DNA of 64,000 nucleotides from Bin22 sp965207275 (GCA_965207275.1 CBDBMH010000002.1:2170001-2234000); one strand, 5' to 3'. Numbered from the stretch's first letter, positions 54,462-62,782 are shown. Program-made: numbers and translations. The notes: generated by a model not told the origin, from the sequence alone.

Positions 54462-54998
54462 CTAGTCGTCCATCAGCTTCCTTTCCTTGAGGCTGACGTA
54501 CCTGTCGCCCGCGATGACGATGTGGTCCATCACGTCGATGCCCAGCAGCTTGCCGCCTTCCACCAGTTCGCGGGTGATCTTCAGGTCCTCCGGGCTGGGG
54601 GTGGGGTCATTCGAGGGATGGTTGTGGCTGATGATGATGCTGGGAGCCGAGTCGATGATGGCGGCGCGGAACACCTCGGCGGGGCGGACGATGGACGAGT
54701 TGACGTTGCCCTGGTAGACAATCCTCTGGGCCATCACCTGGTTGCGGGTGTTGAGCAGCAGGACCCTCAACTGTTCCTGGGCCAGGGCGGACATCTCCGG
54801 CCCCAGCAGGTTGAACACGTCCTGGGGGCAGTTGATGGCGGGCATCTCGGCGGGGCGCTCCGGCTGGAAGGACACCTCGTAGCGGGCCGCCAGCTCCCCC
54901 AGCAGGTCCAGGTTGGAGCGCAGGGCTTCCAGCACCGCGTGGCCCTCCAGGGTCACGACGGGGGTGTCTTCGGTCTTGGTCTGCTTCTTGCGGGGCAT
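54462..54998 (-). CDS. radC: RadC-like JAB-domain protein
   Basis: 178 aa. The JAMM motif H125-N-H127-x10-D138 is in IIISHNHPSNDPTPSPED, with E near residue 109 (RPAEVFRAAI). RadC proteins are common on integrative elements; their biochemical role is unresolved. AAGGAAGTGAACC precedes the start. This is the second JAMM-bearing gene of the block. Confidence 0.88.
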   Translation of the reverse strand: MPRKKQTKTEDTPVVTLEGHAVLEALRSNLDLLGELAARYEVSFQPERPAEMPAINCPQDVFNLLGPEMSALAQEQLRVLLLNTRNQVMAQRIVYQGNVNSSIVRPAEVFRAAIIDSAPSIIISHNHPSNDPTPSPEDLKITRELVEGGKLLGIDVMDHIVIAGDRYVSLKERKLMDD

Positions 54999-55036
54999 GG
55001 TTCACTTCCTTGCAGGTCAGGATTCGGAAACGAAAG

Positions 55037-55070
55037 CGGGGCCGCTCCCTTCTGAAAGGGAGCGGCCCCG
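55037..55070. repeat. perfect 15-bp stem hairpin between ssb and radC
   Basis: CGGGGCCGCTCCCTT (55037-55051) pairs perfectly with 55056-55070, loop CTGA. Another of the block-specific hairpins. Confidence 0.7.
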
Positions 55071-55113
55071 TGTTGCGTCCGCCGGTGGCGGGCGTCGCTA
55101 GTCCGTGGTCCGG

Positions 55114-55515
55114 TTAGAAGGGAAGGTCGTCGTCGGCCTGTGCGCTAGCGCCGGCGTTGGCGTACTCGTCGGAGCCGTTGCCATTTCCGTTGCGGGAGGA
55201 GTCCAGGAACACCACGTCCTGGGAGTGAATCTCGGTGCGGTACCGCCGCTGGCCGTCGTCTCCCTCCCAGGAGATCTGCACCAACCGGCCCGCCACGTAG
55301 AGCCGCTGGCCCTTTTCCACAAACTGCGCCACCGCCTCGCCCAGCTTGTCCCACACCACGATGGTGTGCCAGTCGGTGGCCTCCTCGCCGTTCTTCCGCC
55401 CCCGGTCCGTGGCCAGGCGCAGCTGGGTGACGGCGATCCCCGACGCCGTGTAGCGCATCTCCGGGTCATTGCCGACCCGTCCCAACAGTTCCACCTTGTT
55501 GATGGTCTTGGCCAT
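55114..55515 (-). CDS. ssb: single-stranded DNA-binding protein
   Basis: 133 aa. OB-fold start INKVELLGRVGNDPEMRY, then GIAVTQLRLATDRG, WHTIVVWDKLGEAVAQFVEK and QRLYVAGRLVQISWEGDDGQ. The acidic tail QADDDLPF is the protein-interaction tip. GGAGGAACGATC precedes the start. It protects single-stranded DNA during replication or transfer of the element. Confidence 0.92.
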   Translation of the reverse strand: MAKTINKVELLGRVGNDPEMRYTASGIAVTQLRLATDRGRKNGEEATDWHTIVVWDKLGEAVAQFVEKGQRLYVAGRLVQISWEGDDGQRRYRTEIHSQDVVFLDSSRNGNGNGSDEYANAGASAQADDDLPF

Positions 55516-55554
55516 GATCGTTCCTCCAATGAGTTGTGAATTGGTGTTGCCGTA

Positions 55555-55593
55555 GCGGGGCCGTCCCTTCCTTTAGAAAGGTGGCGGCCCCGC
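55555..55593. repeat. intergenic hairpin between nuclease and ssb genes
   Basis: GCGGGGCCG...CGGCCCCGC stem with an imperfect middle; similar to the hairpins at 55037 and 56735. Confidence 0.55.
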
Positions 55594-55627
55594 GTCGCGC
55601 TCCAACGTGAGGAGCGTCAGGGTTTGA

Positions 55628-56689
55628 CTAGCTGACCCGCAGGTAGTGGGAGACGTTCTCGGTGACGATGCCCGCCCTGGTCTCCGGGTCCAGCAGGGCG
55701 TTCAGCCGCTTGTGGTCCACGTTGTAGCGGGTGTTCTTCACCATCCCCACGATGCGGGTCTTCTCCCGGCCCTCCAGCCTGGCCTTGTCTTTGCCCTGCT
55801 GCCTGAGCCAGGCCCGCAGCATCCCCAGCGCCCACTGCTTGTCCTCCTCGATGGCCTTACACATCTCCTGGGCCTGTTCGTACTCTCGCAGGGCGGCCTG
55901 AGCTTCTTCGTCGGTCACCGGCTCGGCATCCTTGGCGAGTTCGTCAGCAGGTTCCGGTTCCACCGCCGCCGTTCCGGGCAGGCAAGCGTTGAGGAAGGGG
56001 CAGCGCTGGCACTGCCAGTGCTCGGCGGTGAAGTCCCGCTCCGGCAGGGCATAGGGGTCCGGCCCGTTGACCAGGTGGTGGGCCGCCAGTTCGCCCAGCC
56101 GGGCGCAGGCTTGCTCGAAAGCACGCTCCACGCGCCGGGCGGGTATCAGCTCGTAGTCCCAGGTCCTTCCGCCCGTGTCCAGGGTGGCTATCACTACGTC
56201 CCGGGCCTGGTCGAAGGCGGCGTAGGTGTAGAAGGCGGCCTGCCAGACCGTTTCCGGGTGGCTGCGCTCGGCGCCCAGCGTCCGCCACTTCTTGTAGGCT
56301 TCCGGCCCCCGGGTCTTGACCTCGACGATGCTGGGTTTGTTGCCGAAAATGGGCGCGACCCCGGCGGCGTCCACGTGGCCGCTGACCAGCAGCGTTGGAC
56401 CGAGGCGCAGGGAGACCATTCGGGGGTTATCCCTATCGGTGGGAGTGATGTCCCAGCCGGCCCGTTCCATCGCCCGCAGCACAACCGGCTCCAGGGCGTT
56501 GCCCGCTTCCAGCATGGTCAGGGAGTCGTCGCTGCGGGGGTTGGTGACCTGGTGGCCGGTGGCCTCGAACCACAGGGCGCGGCGGCAGTTGCCCACCGCC
56601 GAGGCCCGGATCTCCAGGGTCCCGTCGCCGCCGAAGCGGGCGTTAGGGCGGGAGTACACGTCGGTCTGCCTGTCCATCGTGATAGTCAT
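55628..56689 (-). CDS. PD-(D/E)XK nuclease (RecB/Cas4-like)
   Basis: 353 aa from the ATG at 56689 (GGAGGAAGG upstream). Motifs: IRASAVGNCRRALWFEATGH (first Cys/motif I region), LLVSGHVDAAGVAPIFGNK (Asp), SIVEVKTRGPEAYKKW (E-x-K) and QAAFYTYAAFDQ. Late cysteines in WQCQRCPFLNACLPG match the Fe-S cluster ligands of Cas4/AddB-type nucleases. Likely an exonuclease acting with Rad52 and SSB. Confidence 0.78.
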   Translation of the reverse strand: MTITMDRQTDVYSRPNARFGGDGTLEIRASAVGNCRRALWFEATGHQVTNPRSDDSLTMLEAGNALEPVVLRAMERAGWDITPTDRDNPRMVSLRLGPTLLVSGHVDAAGVAPIFGNKPSIVEVKTRGPEAYKKWRTLGAERSHPETVWQAAFYTYAAFDQARDVVIATLDTGGRTWDYELIPARRVERAFEQACARLGELAAHHLVNGPDPYALPERDFTAEHWQCQRCPFLNACLPGTAAVEPEPADELAKDAEPVTDEEAQAALREYEQAQEMCKAIEEDKQWALGMLRAWLRQQGKDKARLEGREKTRIVGMVKNTRYNVDHKRLNALLDPETRAGIVTENVSHYLRVS

Positions 56690-56792
56690 GGTTGTCCTTC
56701 CTCCGTCATGTTGTGTTTCCGGTAGATGAGAAACGGGGCCGCCCTCCGCAGAGGGACGGCCACGTGTGCCCAAATGGGTCGGTTTGGAGTGT

Positions 56793-57191
56793 TCAGTCGG
56801 CGGCGATGGGCAGTTCCGCCGGTTCCGCTTGTTCTTGTTGCGTTGCCAGGTATTCCCGAAGGACCAGGGCGATAGCGTCGCCGAGGCCGCGAACATAGAC
56901 CGTGCGCCCATCGTCCATACGGTTGGGCCAGGGCTGCATCTCGCTGATGCCCCGTATCTGGTCAATCACTTCGTCCAGTGGCGTACCCCGCCGCAGGTGC
57001 AGGGAGACCAACCGGCATGCCATTTCGGTCATCCCGTGTTGGAGGCTGCCGGCCTTGCCGAGCGAGCCAAATACCTCGAAGGGCTGGCCGTCCTCGTCCA
57101 GGCCGACGGTGATGTAGAGGCTGCCCAGTTCTGTCCCTAACTTGGTGGTAACGCTGGGCAGGCAGCGGGGCCTGCTTCGGGTGGCGGTCAT
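56793..57191 (-). CDS. TSCPD-domain protein
   Basis: 132 aa from the ATG at 57191. LGSLYITVGLDEDGQPFEVF, then GSLGKAGSLQHGMTEMACRL and LDEVIDQIRGI match the TSCPD domain normally at the end of B12-dependent ribonucleotide reductase. Here it stands alone, minus the catalytic subunit; the Cys of the TSCPD motif is not obvious. Such free forms occur on mobile elements; role unknown. Confidence 0.65.
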   Translation of the reverse strand: MTATRSRPRCLPSVTTKLGTELGSLYITVGLDEDGQPFEVFGSLGKAGSLQHGMTEMACRLVSLHLRRGTPLDEVIDQIRGISEMQPWPNRMDDGRTVYVRGLGDAIALVLREYLATQQEQAEPAELPIAAD

Positions 57192-57508
57192 GACGACCCC
57201 CCTTCGTTGCCGAGGAAGGGCAGCGCCGGAGAGTAGCGGTCGAAATAGCCCGCTATCTTCATGGCCAGTTCTCACTCCCTTTCGTCGCCCAGGCCCAGCA
57301 GCGTCCGGGCGATGGGTTCCTCACAGTCCTCCTCGGCGAAGGTCGGATTGAGGAAGGAGTCCCGCACCAGGTCGGGCAGTTCCTCCCACCGCTCCCGGCT
57401 CAGCTTCAGCCCGCCGTGTCCGGCGGTGGATACCCGCCAGACGCCCTCGGCCAGTTCCTCGATTTCCTGGGGCCAGCCCCAGGGGGTGTGGATGGTGGTT
57501 GCCGTCAT
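57188..57508 (-). pseudogene. DUF7007-like protein with in-frame TGA
   Basis: Starts MTATTIHTPWGWPQEIEELA, then GVWRVSTAGHGGLKLSRERW, features of a family on conjugative elements (DUF7007-like). A TGA after GDERE at 57272 is followed in the same frame by ELAMKIAGYFDRYSPALPFL, ending at 57188. The downstream part looks like a natural continuation. It is either a nonsense mutation (possibly TGG to TGA) or a separate 24-aa ORF starting at 57262. The end overlaps the TSCPD start (ATGA). Confidence 0.5.
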
Positions 57509-57539
57509 AGTCTTGCCTCCCAGTTCCGGTAAGTGACAA

Positions 57540-57571
57540 GCGGGGCCGTCCCGCGATGGAGACGACCCCGT
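57540..57571. repeat. intergenic hairpin upstream of the DUF7007-like gene
   Basis: GCGGGGCCGTCCC / GAGACGACCCCGTT imperfect stem; same family as the others in the block. Confidence 0.5.
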
Positions 57572-57595
57572 TGGGTGTTGTTTGCCGAGGGAGTT

Positions 57596-58483
57596 CTAGC
57601 CGTTGCCGTTACCGTTGCCGCCCTCGGCGTTCTTGGCCTCGTTGACCTTGCGGGCGGCGTTCTCCACCAGGGGCTTCAGTTCTTTGGCGGGCAGGTCGTC
57701 CAGGTCCCTGCCGGTCTGCTTCTTGACCGCCTCCCGGACCCGGCCCTCGTCGAAGCCCTGCTCGGCGCCCAGGGCGATGAGCCGACCCCGCAACTGCTGG
57801 AGGTAGCTGCCGGCCCGCCGGCCGTTGACGTTGACGTTTCCGTTTCCGCTGTTGCCCTGGCCGTTGTTGCCGCTGCCCCTGGCGTTGGACGGCTGGGCCC
57901 CGGCCCTACCGTTGGCCGGGGGCTGGTCGCCGTAGAGACCGTTGCCGAACCGGTCCCCGAAGCTGCGCAGCGCCCGCTTCAACCCGTCGGTAACGGCGCC
58001 CTTACAGGCCGTGTCGTGGCCCTCCGGCGTGTCCTCGGTTACGACGTGGAACCCGATGTCGGTGCGGGGCGGCGCGCCCACCACGCTGACCCGCACCGGG
58101 GCGCTGTAGGCATAGTTGACCTTGACCTCCCCGGTCCTTACGTCCACCTTCTCGATCCGGCGCAGGCTCACGTCACCCGCGAGTTCGTAGCCCCAGCCGC
58201 CGTAGCCGAAGATCTTGTTGGCCTGGTCGATGACGGTGTGGCCCTCGATGTAGTCGTACTGGCGGTTGCCGCGCCCGTCGCGCCGGGAGACCAGGGCCGG
58301 GTCCAAGGGCTGCTCCAAGGCGTTGACCACGGCGGGGGGCAGCCCGTCCCACAGGAGGTCGTGGCCGCCGAGGTCGGCGACGCCGTTGCCGCTGTGGCGC
58401 CCGTTCTGGCCGTTGCCGTTGAGGTTGACGCCGCCGTTGGGGTGGTGGCCGTTGCCGTTCTGGTTGCCGTTTCCGTTACCCAT
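57596..58483 (-). CDS. Rad52/22-family single-strand annealing protein with Asn-Gly-rich tails
   Basis: 295 aa. Core residues ~45-175: LEQPLDPALVSRRDGRGNRQ, YDYIEGHTVIDQANKIFGYG, WGYELAGDVSLRRIEK, GHDTACKGAVTDGLKRALRS, then FGDRFGNGLYG. This is the Rad52 annealing fold. N- and C-termini are low-complexity Asn/Gly repeats, as in the helicase tail. Expected to anneal complementary single strands coated with SSB, for recombination or replication of the element. Confidence 0.88.
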   Translation of the reverse strand: MGNGNGNQNGNGHHPNGGVNLNGNGQNGRHSGNGVADLGGHDLLWDGLPPAVVNALEQPLDPALVSRRDGRGNRQYDYIEGHTVIDQANKIFGYGGWGYELAGDVSLRRIEKVDVRTGEVKVNYAYSAPVRVSVVGAPPRTDIGFHVVTEDTPEGHDTACKGAVTDGLKRALRSFGDRFGNGLYGDQPPANGRAGAQPSNARGSGNNGQGNSGNGNVNVNGRRAGSYLQQLRGRLIALGAEQGFDEGRVREAVKKQTGRDLDDLPAKELKPLVENAARKVNEAKNAEGGNGNGNG

Positions 58484-58597
58484 GAGTTCGCTCCTTTGCG
58501 TTGTGATGTTGGGTGTGCCGTTGGTTGAAGCGGCATTCGCCGGGCGAAGCCGTAGGCAGGGCTGGAGACCCCGTCGTGAAGCTGGGTTGTGTGGAAA

Positions 58598-58627
58598 AAC
58601 GAAAGGCCCGCCGGTGAGGGCGGGCCG
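58598..58627. repeat. intergenic hairpin between primase and rad52 genes
   Basis: GGCCCGCC-GGTGA-GGGCGGGCC stem between two minus-strand genes; part of the block-wide hairpin set. Confidence 0.55.
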
Positions 58628-58655
58628 TTAGTGAGGAAGGTTGGTTGGAAGTTGA

Positions 58656-59711
58656 CTAGCGGGCAAAGCGGGCCGCCCTTGCCAGCAGGCGGCGGAAGAG
58701 CAGTTGGCCGTTGGGCAGCGTTGCCATCTCGCCCAGGTCGGCGACGCCCTGGGGCAGGTTGACCACTGCGGCCCGGTGGCTCAGCAGTTGCTTGAGTTCC
58801 TGCGCCGCCGTGTTGCCCGCGTCGTCGTTGTCGAAGGCCAGGAACACCCGGGGACAGCCCCGCAGTGCCGCCGCCACCCTGTCCATTCCCTGGGTGCCCA
58901 GGGCGGCGACGGCGGGATAGCCCCAGGCGGTGAGGGTCAGCCAGTCGAAGACCCCTTCGGCGACAATTGCGCCGGCGGGCGCCGGGCCGAGGCGGGCCAT
59001 TCCCAGCAGGGGCTTGGGGCCGGGCAACGCCTGGAAGCGGGGCTTGGCGTTGGGCTGCACCGCCCGTCCCACCAGCCACACGGCCAGTCCGCCGCAGAGT
59101 TCGGGGACCACCACCATTCCGGCGAACCGTTCCCCTCCCCGTTCCAGGCATAGGCCGCAGTCCCGCAGCCGTTGGCCGTTGAACCCGTTGGCTTCCAGGT
59201 GTTCCCGCAGGCCGGTGCCCATGGCGTAGCCCAAGCTCAGCCGCTTGGCCGTGTCCAGGCCGACCCCACGGGAGGCCAGGTACTCCAACGCCGCCCGGCT
59301 GCGCCGCAGTTGCCCGGAGTAGAACCGCACGGCTGCCGTCAGCAGCGCGGGATCACGGTGCGAAATCGCTGGGGCAGTAGGTTGACGGGTTGCTGCTGGC
59401 CGAGCCGCAGTGGCCGTCAAGGGAGGGGAACCGCCATCCAGCCGCCGGATGGCCTCGGGCAGGGTCAGCCCCTCCATCCGTTGCACGAAGTCCAAAACGT
59501 CCCCACCGGCGCCGCAGCCGAAGCACCAGAACTTTTCCGAGTCCGAGTACACCGTGAAGCTGCCTTCCGCCTCCTGATGAAAGGGGCAGACGCCCTGCCT
59601 GACCCGGCCCTTGCCCCTCAGCGCGACACCGGCGGCCTCCACAGCGTCGCCCAGGGGGTTGCGCGCCTTGAGGTCCGCTATGTCCACGGTGGGGTGCGCT
59701 GCGACCATCAC
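58656..59711 (-). CDS. DNA primase (CHC2 zinc finger + TOPRIM)
   Basis: 351 aa. CHC2 finger with C42, H45, C63, C66 in GVCPFHQEAEG and FWCFGCGAGG. Middle DnaG-like segment RGVGLDTAKRLSLGYAMGTG. TOPRIM core AIVAEGVFDWLTL and VFLAFDNDDAGN. GTG start with AAAGGAGG upstream, overlapping the previous stop. Shorter than DnaG (no helicase-binding tail); makes RNA primers for the element. Confidence 0.88.
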   Translation of the reverse strand: MMVAAHPTVDIADLKARNPLGDAVEAAGVALRGKGRVRQGVCPFHQEAEGSFTVYSDSEKFWCFGCGAGGDVLDFVQRMEGLTLPEAIRRLDGGSPPLTATAARPAATRQPTAPAISHRDPALLTAAVRFYSGQLRRSRAALEYLASRGVGLDTAKRLSLGYAMGTGLREHLEANGFNGQRLRDCGLCLERGGERFAGMVVVPELCGGLAVWLVGRAVQPNAKPRFQALPGPKPLLGMARLGPAPAGAIVAEGVFDWLTLTAWGYPAVAALGTQGMDRVAAALRGCPRVFLAFDNDDAGNTAAQELKQLLSHRAAVVNLPQGVADLGEMATLPNGQLLFRRLLARAARFAR

Positions 59712-60157
59712 GGACCTCCTTTCGCCAGCGGCTTCAGCCCCCGCAGGCTACGCTTGGAAACGACCTTGCCCACCGGCCAGCACATCACCAGCACCGCCAC
59801 CGTTTCCAGGCTGCCGTCCTCTCGTTCCACCAGCGCCGCCGCCCTGCCCGTGGCCGGGCTGTAAAGCAGGACCCTTTCCTCAGCGAACCGGCGCCGGGCG
59901 ATGTTCAGCCACTCACCGTAGAGCCACCGGAGCTCGCCGTCCGAGGCGTCGGCCGGGTAAACGTCCGCCAACACCGCCAGCGCGCCGTCCAGGTCGCCGC
60001 TCTGCCTGAGCCGCCGGGCCTCGTGGACGGTCCTGACCATGCTGGGAGCCGACGCCTGCCCCTCGGGTTCGTCCTGGAACAGGGCGGCCACCAGCCGGTC
60101 CACCAGTTCCTCCAACCGGACCGTAGAAGATGGGGATTCCAGGGTAATCGTCGTCAT
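59708..60157 (-). CDS. hypothetical protein
   Basis: 149 aa from the ATG at 60157 (AAGGAGGTACGCC upstream). Helical N-terminus (LEELVDRLVAALFQDEPEG), repeat-like ARRLRQSGDLDGALAVLADV, basic end SKRSLRGLKPLAKGG. Overlaps both neighbours by 4 nt, so coupled to the primase. Family not recognised. Confidence 0.55.
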   Translation of the reverse strand: MTTITLESPSSTVRLEELVDRLVAALFQDEPEGQASAPSMVRTVHEARRLRQSGDLDGALAVLADVYPADASDGELRWLYGEWLNIARRRFAEERVLLYSPATGRAAALVEREDGSLETVAVLVMCWPVGKVVSKRSLRGLKPLAKGGP

Positions 60158-60480
60158 GGCGTACCTCCTTGTGCTTGCTGATTTGCGTTCTGTGGCTGTC
60201 CCGACTGTTGCCGGCGGCAGTGGCAGCGGCAATTGGCCTGACGAGCCTGCGCCGCCTTGCGCCGGTCGCCAGCCCGCATGATCCGCCGCACCACCAGGGC
60301 GGCGATGCCGAGGCCGACCAGGTTGAGAAAGAAGGCTTCACCGCCGCTTCCCCGGAGCAGCGGAAGGACGATGAGCAGGCCCACCACCGCCGCAACCGAC
60401 GCCCTCTTATGCCATTTGATGAAACCGACGACCGTCGCCGCGACCGCCTTGAACTGAACGAGTCTGTCTCCGATGCTCAT
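60154..60480 (-). CDS. small membrane protein with Cys/His and Gln-rich tail
   Basis: 108 aa from the ATG at 60480 (GGGAGG upstream). Two helices (ASVAAVVGLLIVLPLL and FFLNLVGLGIAALVVRRI) then CRCHCRRQQSGQPQNANQQ. First gene of the minus-strand run; stop overlaps the next start (ATGA). Confidence 0.5.
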   Translation of the reverse strand: MSIGDRLVQFKAVAATVVGFIKWHKRASVAAVVGLLIVLPLLRGSGGEAFFLNLVGLGIAALVVRRIMRAGDRRKAAQARQANCRCHCRRQQSGQPQNANQQAQGGTP

Positions 60481-61373
60481 ACGCACCTCCCTGAATCTGT
60501 GAACGACATTGGGAAGGGAATGCCCCGGCGCCAGGCGCACTACTTCCTGGGAAAGAAATGTGCCAAGGGAGAACGCCGGGGCGGGGGCTGGAAAAAACGC
60601 AATGCGGCTAGGGTGATATTCAGCCGGAATTGCGGGGAAAGGAGAAAGAGAGAGGGACGCAGCCCGTCGCGGCCTGAACCCTCAACGCCAGGCCCAATGG
60701 AAACTGCGTGGCACAGGTAAGCGTCCGGTCCTCGACTGCGCTATCGCTGACCGGAGCATGTGAAGCCCACGGCGCCGCCACCGGTGTTCAGCAGCCGCGC
60801 CGCAGTCGTGTGGAACGGGCCGGAGCGCAGAGTCCGCTCCAACCGCAGGTGTGAAGAAAGTGCGAAGCGACCGGGCCGCTCCGCAGGTGAGACCTTGGGG
60901 TAAGGAATACGGGATGCCGTCCTGGGTCTAGCCGCCACCTCCTTGATTCAGTCCTTGGGGTCAGGATTCCGCGCCTGGATCAGGGAAACCGTTTGAAGCG
61001 CAACCGGCACCTCGATGGGAAGGGTTCCGCGCCTTGGATTGGGATTCCAGGCGAAGCGCACCGTGCGCTTCCGTGGGTGAAGGGTCCACCGGCTGCGGGC
61101 GAAGGAAACGTCACTCCGCTCTGCAGCAATTCCCTCGCGGGCGCTCCGGGGAGAAATATCTCGATCCACGCGGAGCAGGCCCGGGCGAGCAGGGATCACG
61201 CCCCCAGGTTTCTAGGCAGAGGAAACCTTGGTAAAGCCAGACAACGCAGTCAGTATCCGGCCCCGAACAGCCCCCTGGCAACCCTTCGGGCGGCGATTCG
61301 GCTAGATCACTTGCTCCAATCGGGCAGGAATCCGGCATAAACCGCCAGGCCCCCACTTGGGTGCCGGAACAGA
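60481..61373. other. 893-bp intergenic region, possible promoter/origin region
   Basis: No convincing gene. It contains a near-perfect palindrome GAAGCGCAC-C-GTGCGCTTC at 61053-61071. It lies upstream of the long minus-strand cluster and downstream of the gene at 61374, so it should hold the main cluster promoter. Confidence 0.45.
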
Positions 61374-62393
61374 CTACTTGAGCCACCGCCGCAGGATCGA
61401 CCGCAACCCGGCCCGGCCAGATCTCAGCCCCCGCCAGGGGCTCAGCGCCCGCCGCAGCCGCCCCAGCAGTTCCAGCCTGGCCCGCCGCTTCCGAATGTCG
61501 TGGAGCGCCTTCACCCGCCAGTTGAGCTGCGCCCCCCGGTCCATGCCTCGCAGCGGCTCCGTCTCCGGCGGCAGGGTCAGCCCGTGGTCCTCCAGCATGG
61601 CCACCTCCAGCTCCAGAATCCGTTGCCTGACGCTTACCCAGGCCAGGCCTCGGCCCAGAGCGGGATGGCCCTGCCACAACCGGCGCCACTCCCTGGCCAG
61701 CTCCCAAGCGTCGCCGAACACGGCCTCGTCGTCCTCGGCCGGGTCCGTCGTGACCAGGTCGGGGTAACGCCGGCGCGGCGCGGCGCTGGCCACCGGCGCC
61801 GGACTTGGCGGCCCGGCATTGGCAGCCACTCTGGCCTCCCCCCGGGCCAACCGCTGCTCCAACCGCCGCAGTCCCTGGGCGTGGGTCTCCCCCAGGGACT
61901 GCATCCCCTCCCGCAGTTCCGACTCCAGCCCGGCCACCTGGGTCGTGAGCCCGCCGAACTGCCCGGCCAACTCCCCCACCGCCTCCTCCAGCCGGTCCCG
62001 GGCCCCGCCGTCCTTGTCCACCAGCATCCGCTCCACCTGGTCCCGCACCCGCCGGGACATTCCCTCCCGCACGCTGACGGTCACCGTCCTGGGGTCCACG
62101 CCCAGCACCCGGCCCGCGCCCTTGTACCCCCGGGACCGTACCAACTGGTGCAGGAGGGCCGTGAGCCGCAGCTCGTACACGTCCTCCACCACCCGGGCCG
62201 CCGCCTCGGCGAAGGCCGCATTGGGCACCGCGCCGTCATCCACTGCGCCGCCGGACACCGAACCCTCAACGCCGGCATCGCCGGCGCCAACCCCGTCGCC
62301 AAGCACCGGGCCGCCGTCGGCAACATCGCCGTCGCCCACGCCGCCGGGCGCAATGCCGGGGCTGCCCTCCGCCCTGGCCTGATCCTGACTCAT
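61374..62393 (-). CDS. HTH-containing coiled-coil protein
   Basis: 339 aa from the ATG at 62393 (GGGAGG 7 nt upstream). Low-complexity Gly/Asp N-terminus, then an HTH-like segment RSRGYKGAGRVLGVDPRTVT, a coiled coil (LEEAVGELAGQFGGL...HAQGLRRLEQRLARGEARVA), and a basic C-terminus (LRSGRAGLRSILRRWLK). It could be a DNA-binding regulator or partition-like protein of the element, reading towards the palindromes upstream (inference). Confidence 0.55.
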   Translation of the reverse strand: MSQDQARAEGSPGIAPGGVGDGDVADGGPVLGDGVGAGDAGVEGSVSGGAVDDGAVPNAAFAEAAARVVEDVYELRLTALLHQLVRSRGYKGAGRVLGVDPRTVTVSVREGMSRRVRDQVERMLVDKDGGARDRLEEAVGELAGQFGGLTTQVAGLESELREGMQSLGETHAQGLRRLEQRLARGEARVAANAGPPSPAPVASAAPRRRYPDLVTTDPAEDDEAVFGDAWELAREWRRLWQGHPALGRGLAWVSVRQRILELEVAMLEDHGLTLPPETEPLRGMDRGAQLNWRVKALHDIRKRRARLELLGRLRRALSPWRGLRSGRAGLRSILRRWLK

Positions 62394-62554
62394 GCTCATA
62401 CCTCCCGGGTGCAAATTGCGCTTTTCCAATAGGGGCCTTGCGCCGCCGTCCCGCTTCCACCCCCCCCCCCGCCGAATGCACCGCTCCAGCGGGGCCGATG
62501 CACTCGCCGACGGGAACCAGCCCTGAACCGGAAGTGCTTGCAGGAAAGGGGCTG

Positions 62555-62577
62555 AAATGGGCGATAATCGCCCATTT
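62555..62577. repeat. 23-bp palindrome
   Basis: AAATGGGCGAT-A-ATCGCCCATTT, 11-bp perfect arms around a single A, in the divergent intergenic region. Candidate operator. Confidence 0.7.
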
Positions 62578-62665
62578 TAGCTACGAATCCCCGGCCCTCC
62601 ACCAGCGCGGTCCAAGTCCCGATTCCTGTACACGTCCATAACACCACGCCGGACCCCGTAAATCC

Positions 62666-62711
62666 AATGCCCTGAAAGGGGGGGTGCGCGCACCCCCCCT
62701 TTCAGGGCATT
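62666..62711. repeat. 46-bp perfect palindrome
   Basis: Every base from 62666 to 62711 pairs with its mirror; core GTGCGCGCAC flanked by G7/C7 runs and TGCCCTGAAA arms. It lies 72 bp before the plus-strand gene at 62783. Candidate replication/transfer origin element or strong cruciform. Confidence 0.85.
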
Positions 62712-62782
62712 ACGACCGGCCCGGCCAACCCGCAGACTTGGTTGTCGAACATCCGGTCCAAGACTGGCGACAGGAGGCAACC

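Noticed and set aside
61500..62432. 310-codon plus-strand frame
   Set aside because: Antisense to the HTH/coiled-coil gene, which has a good ribosome site and plausible domains.
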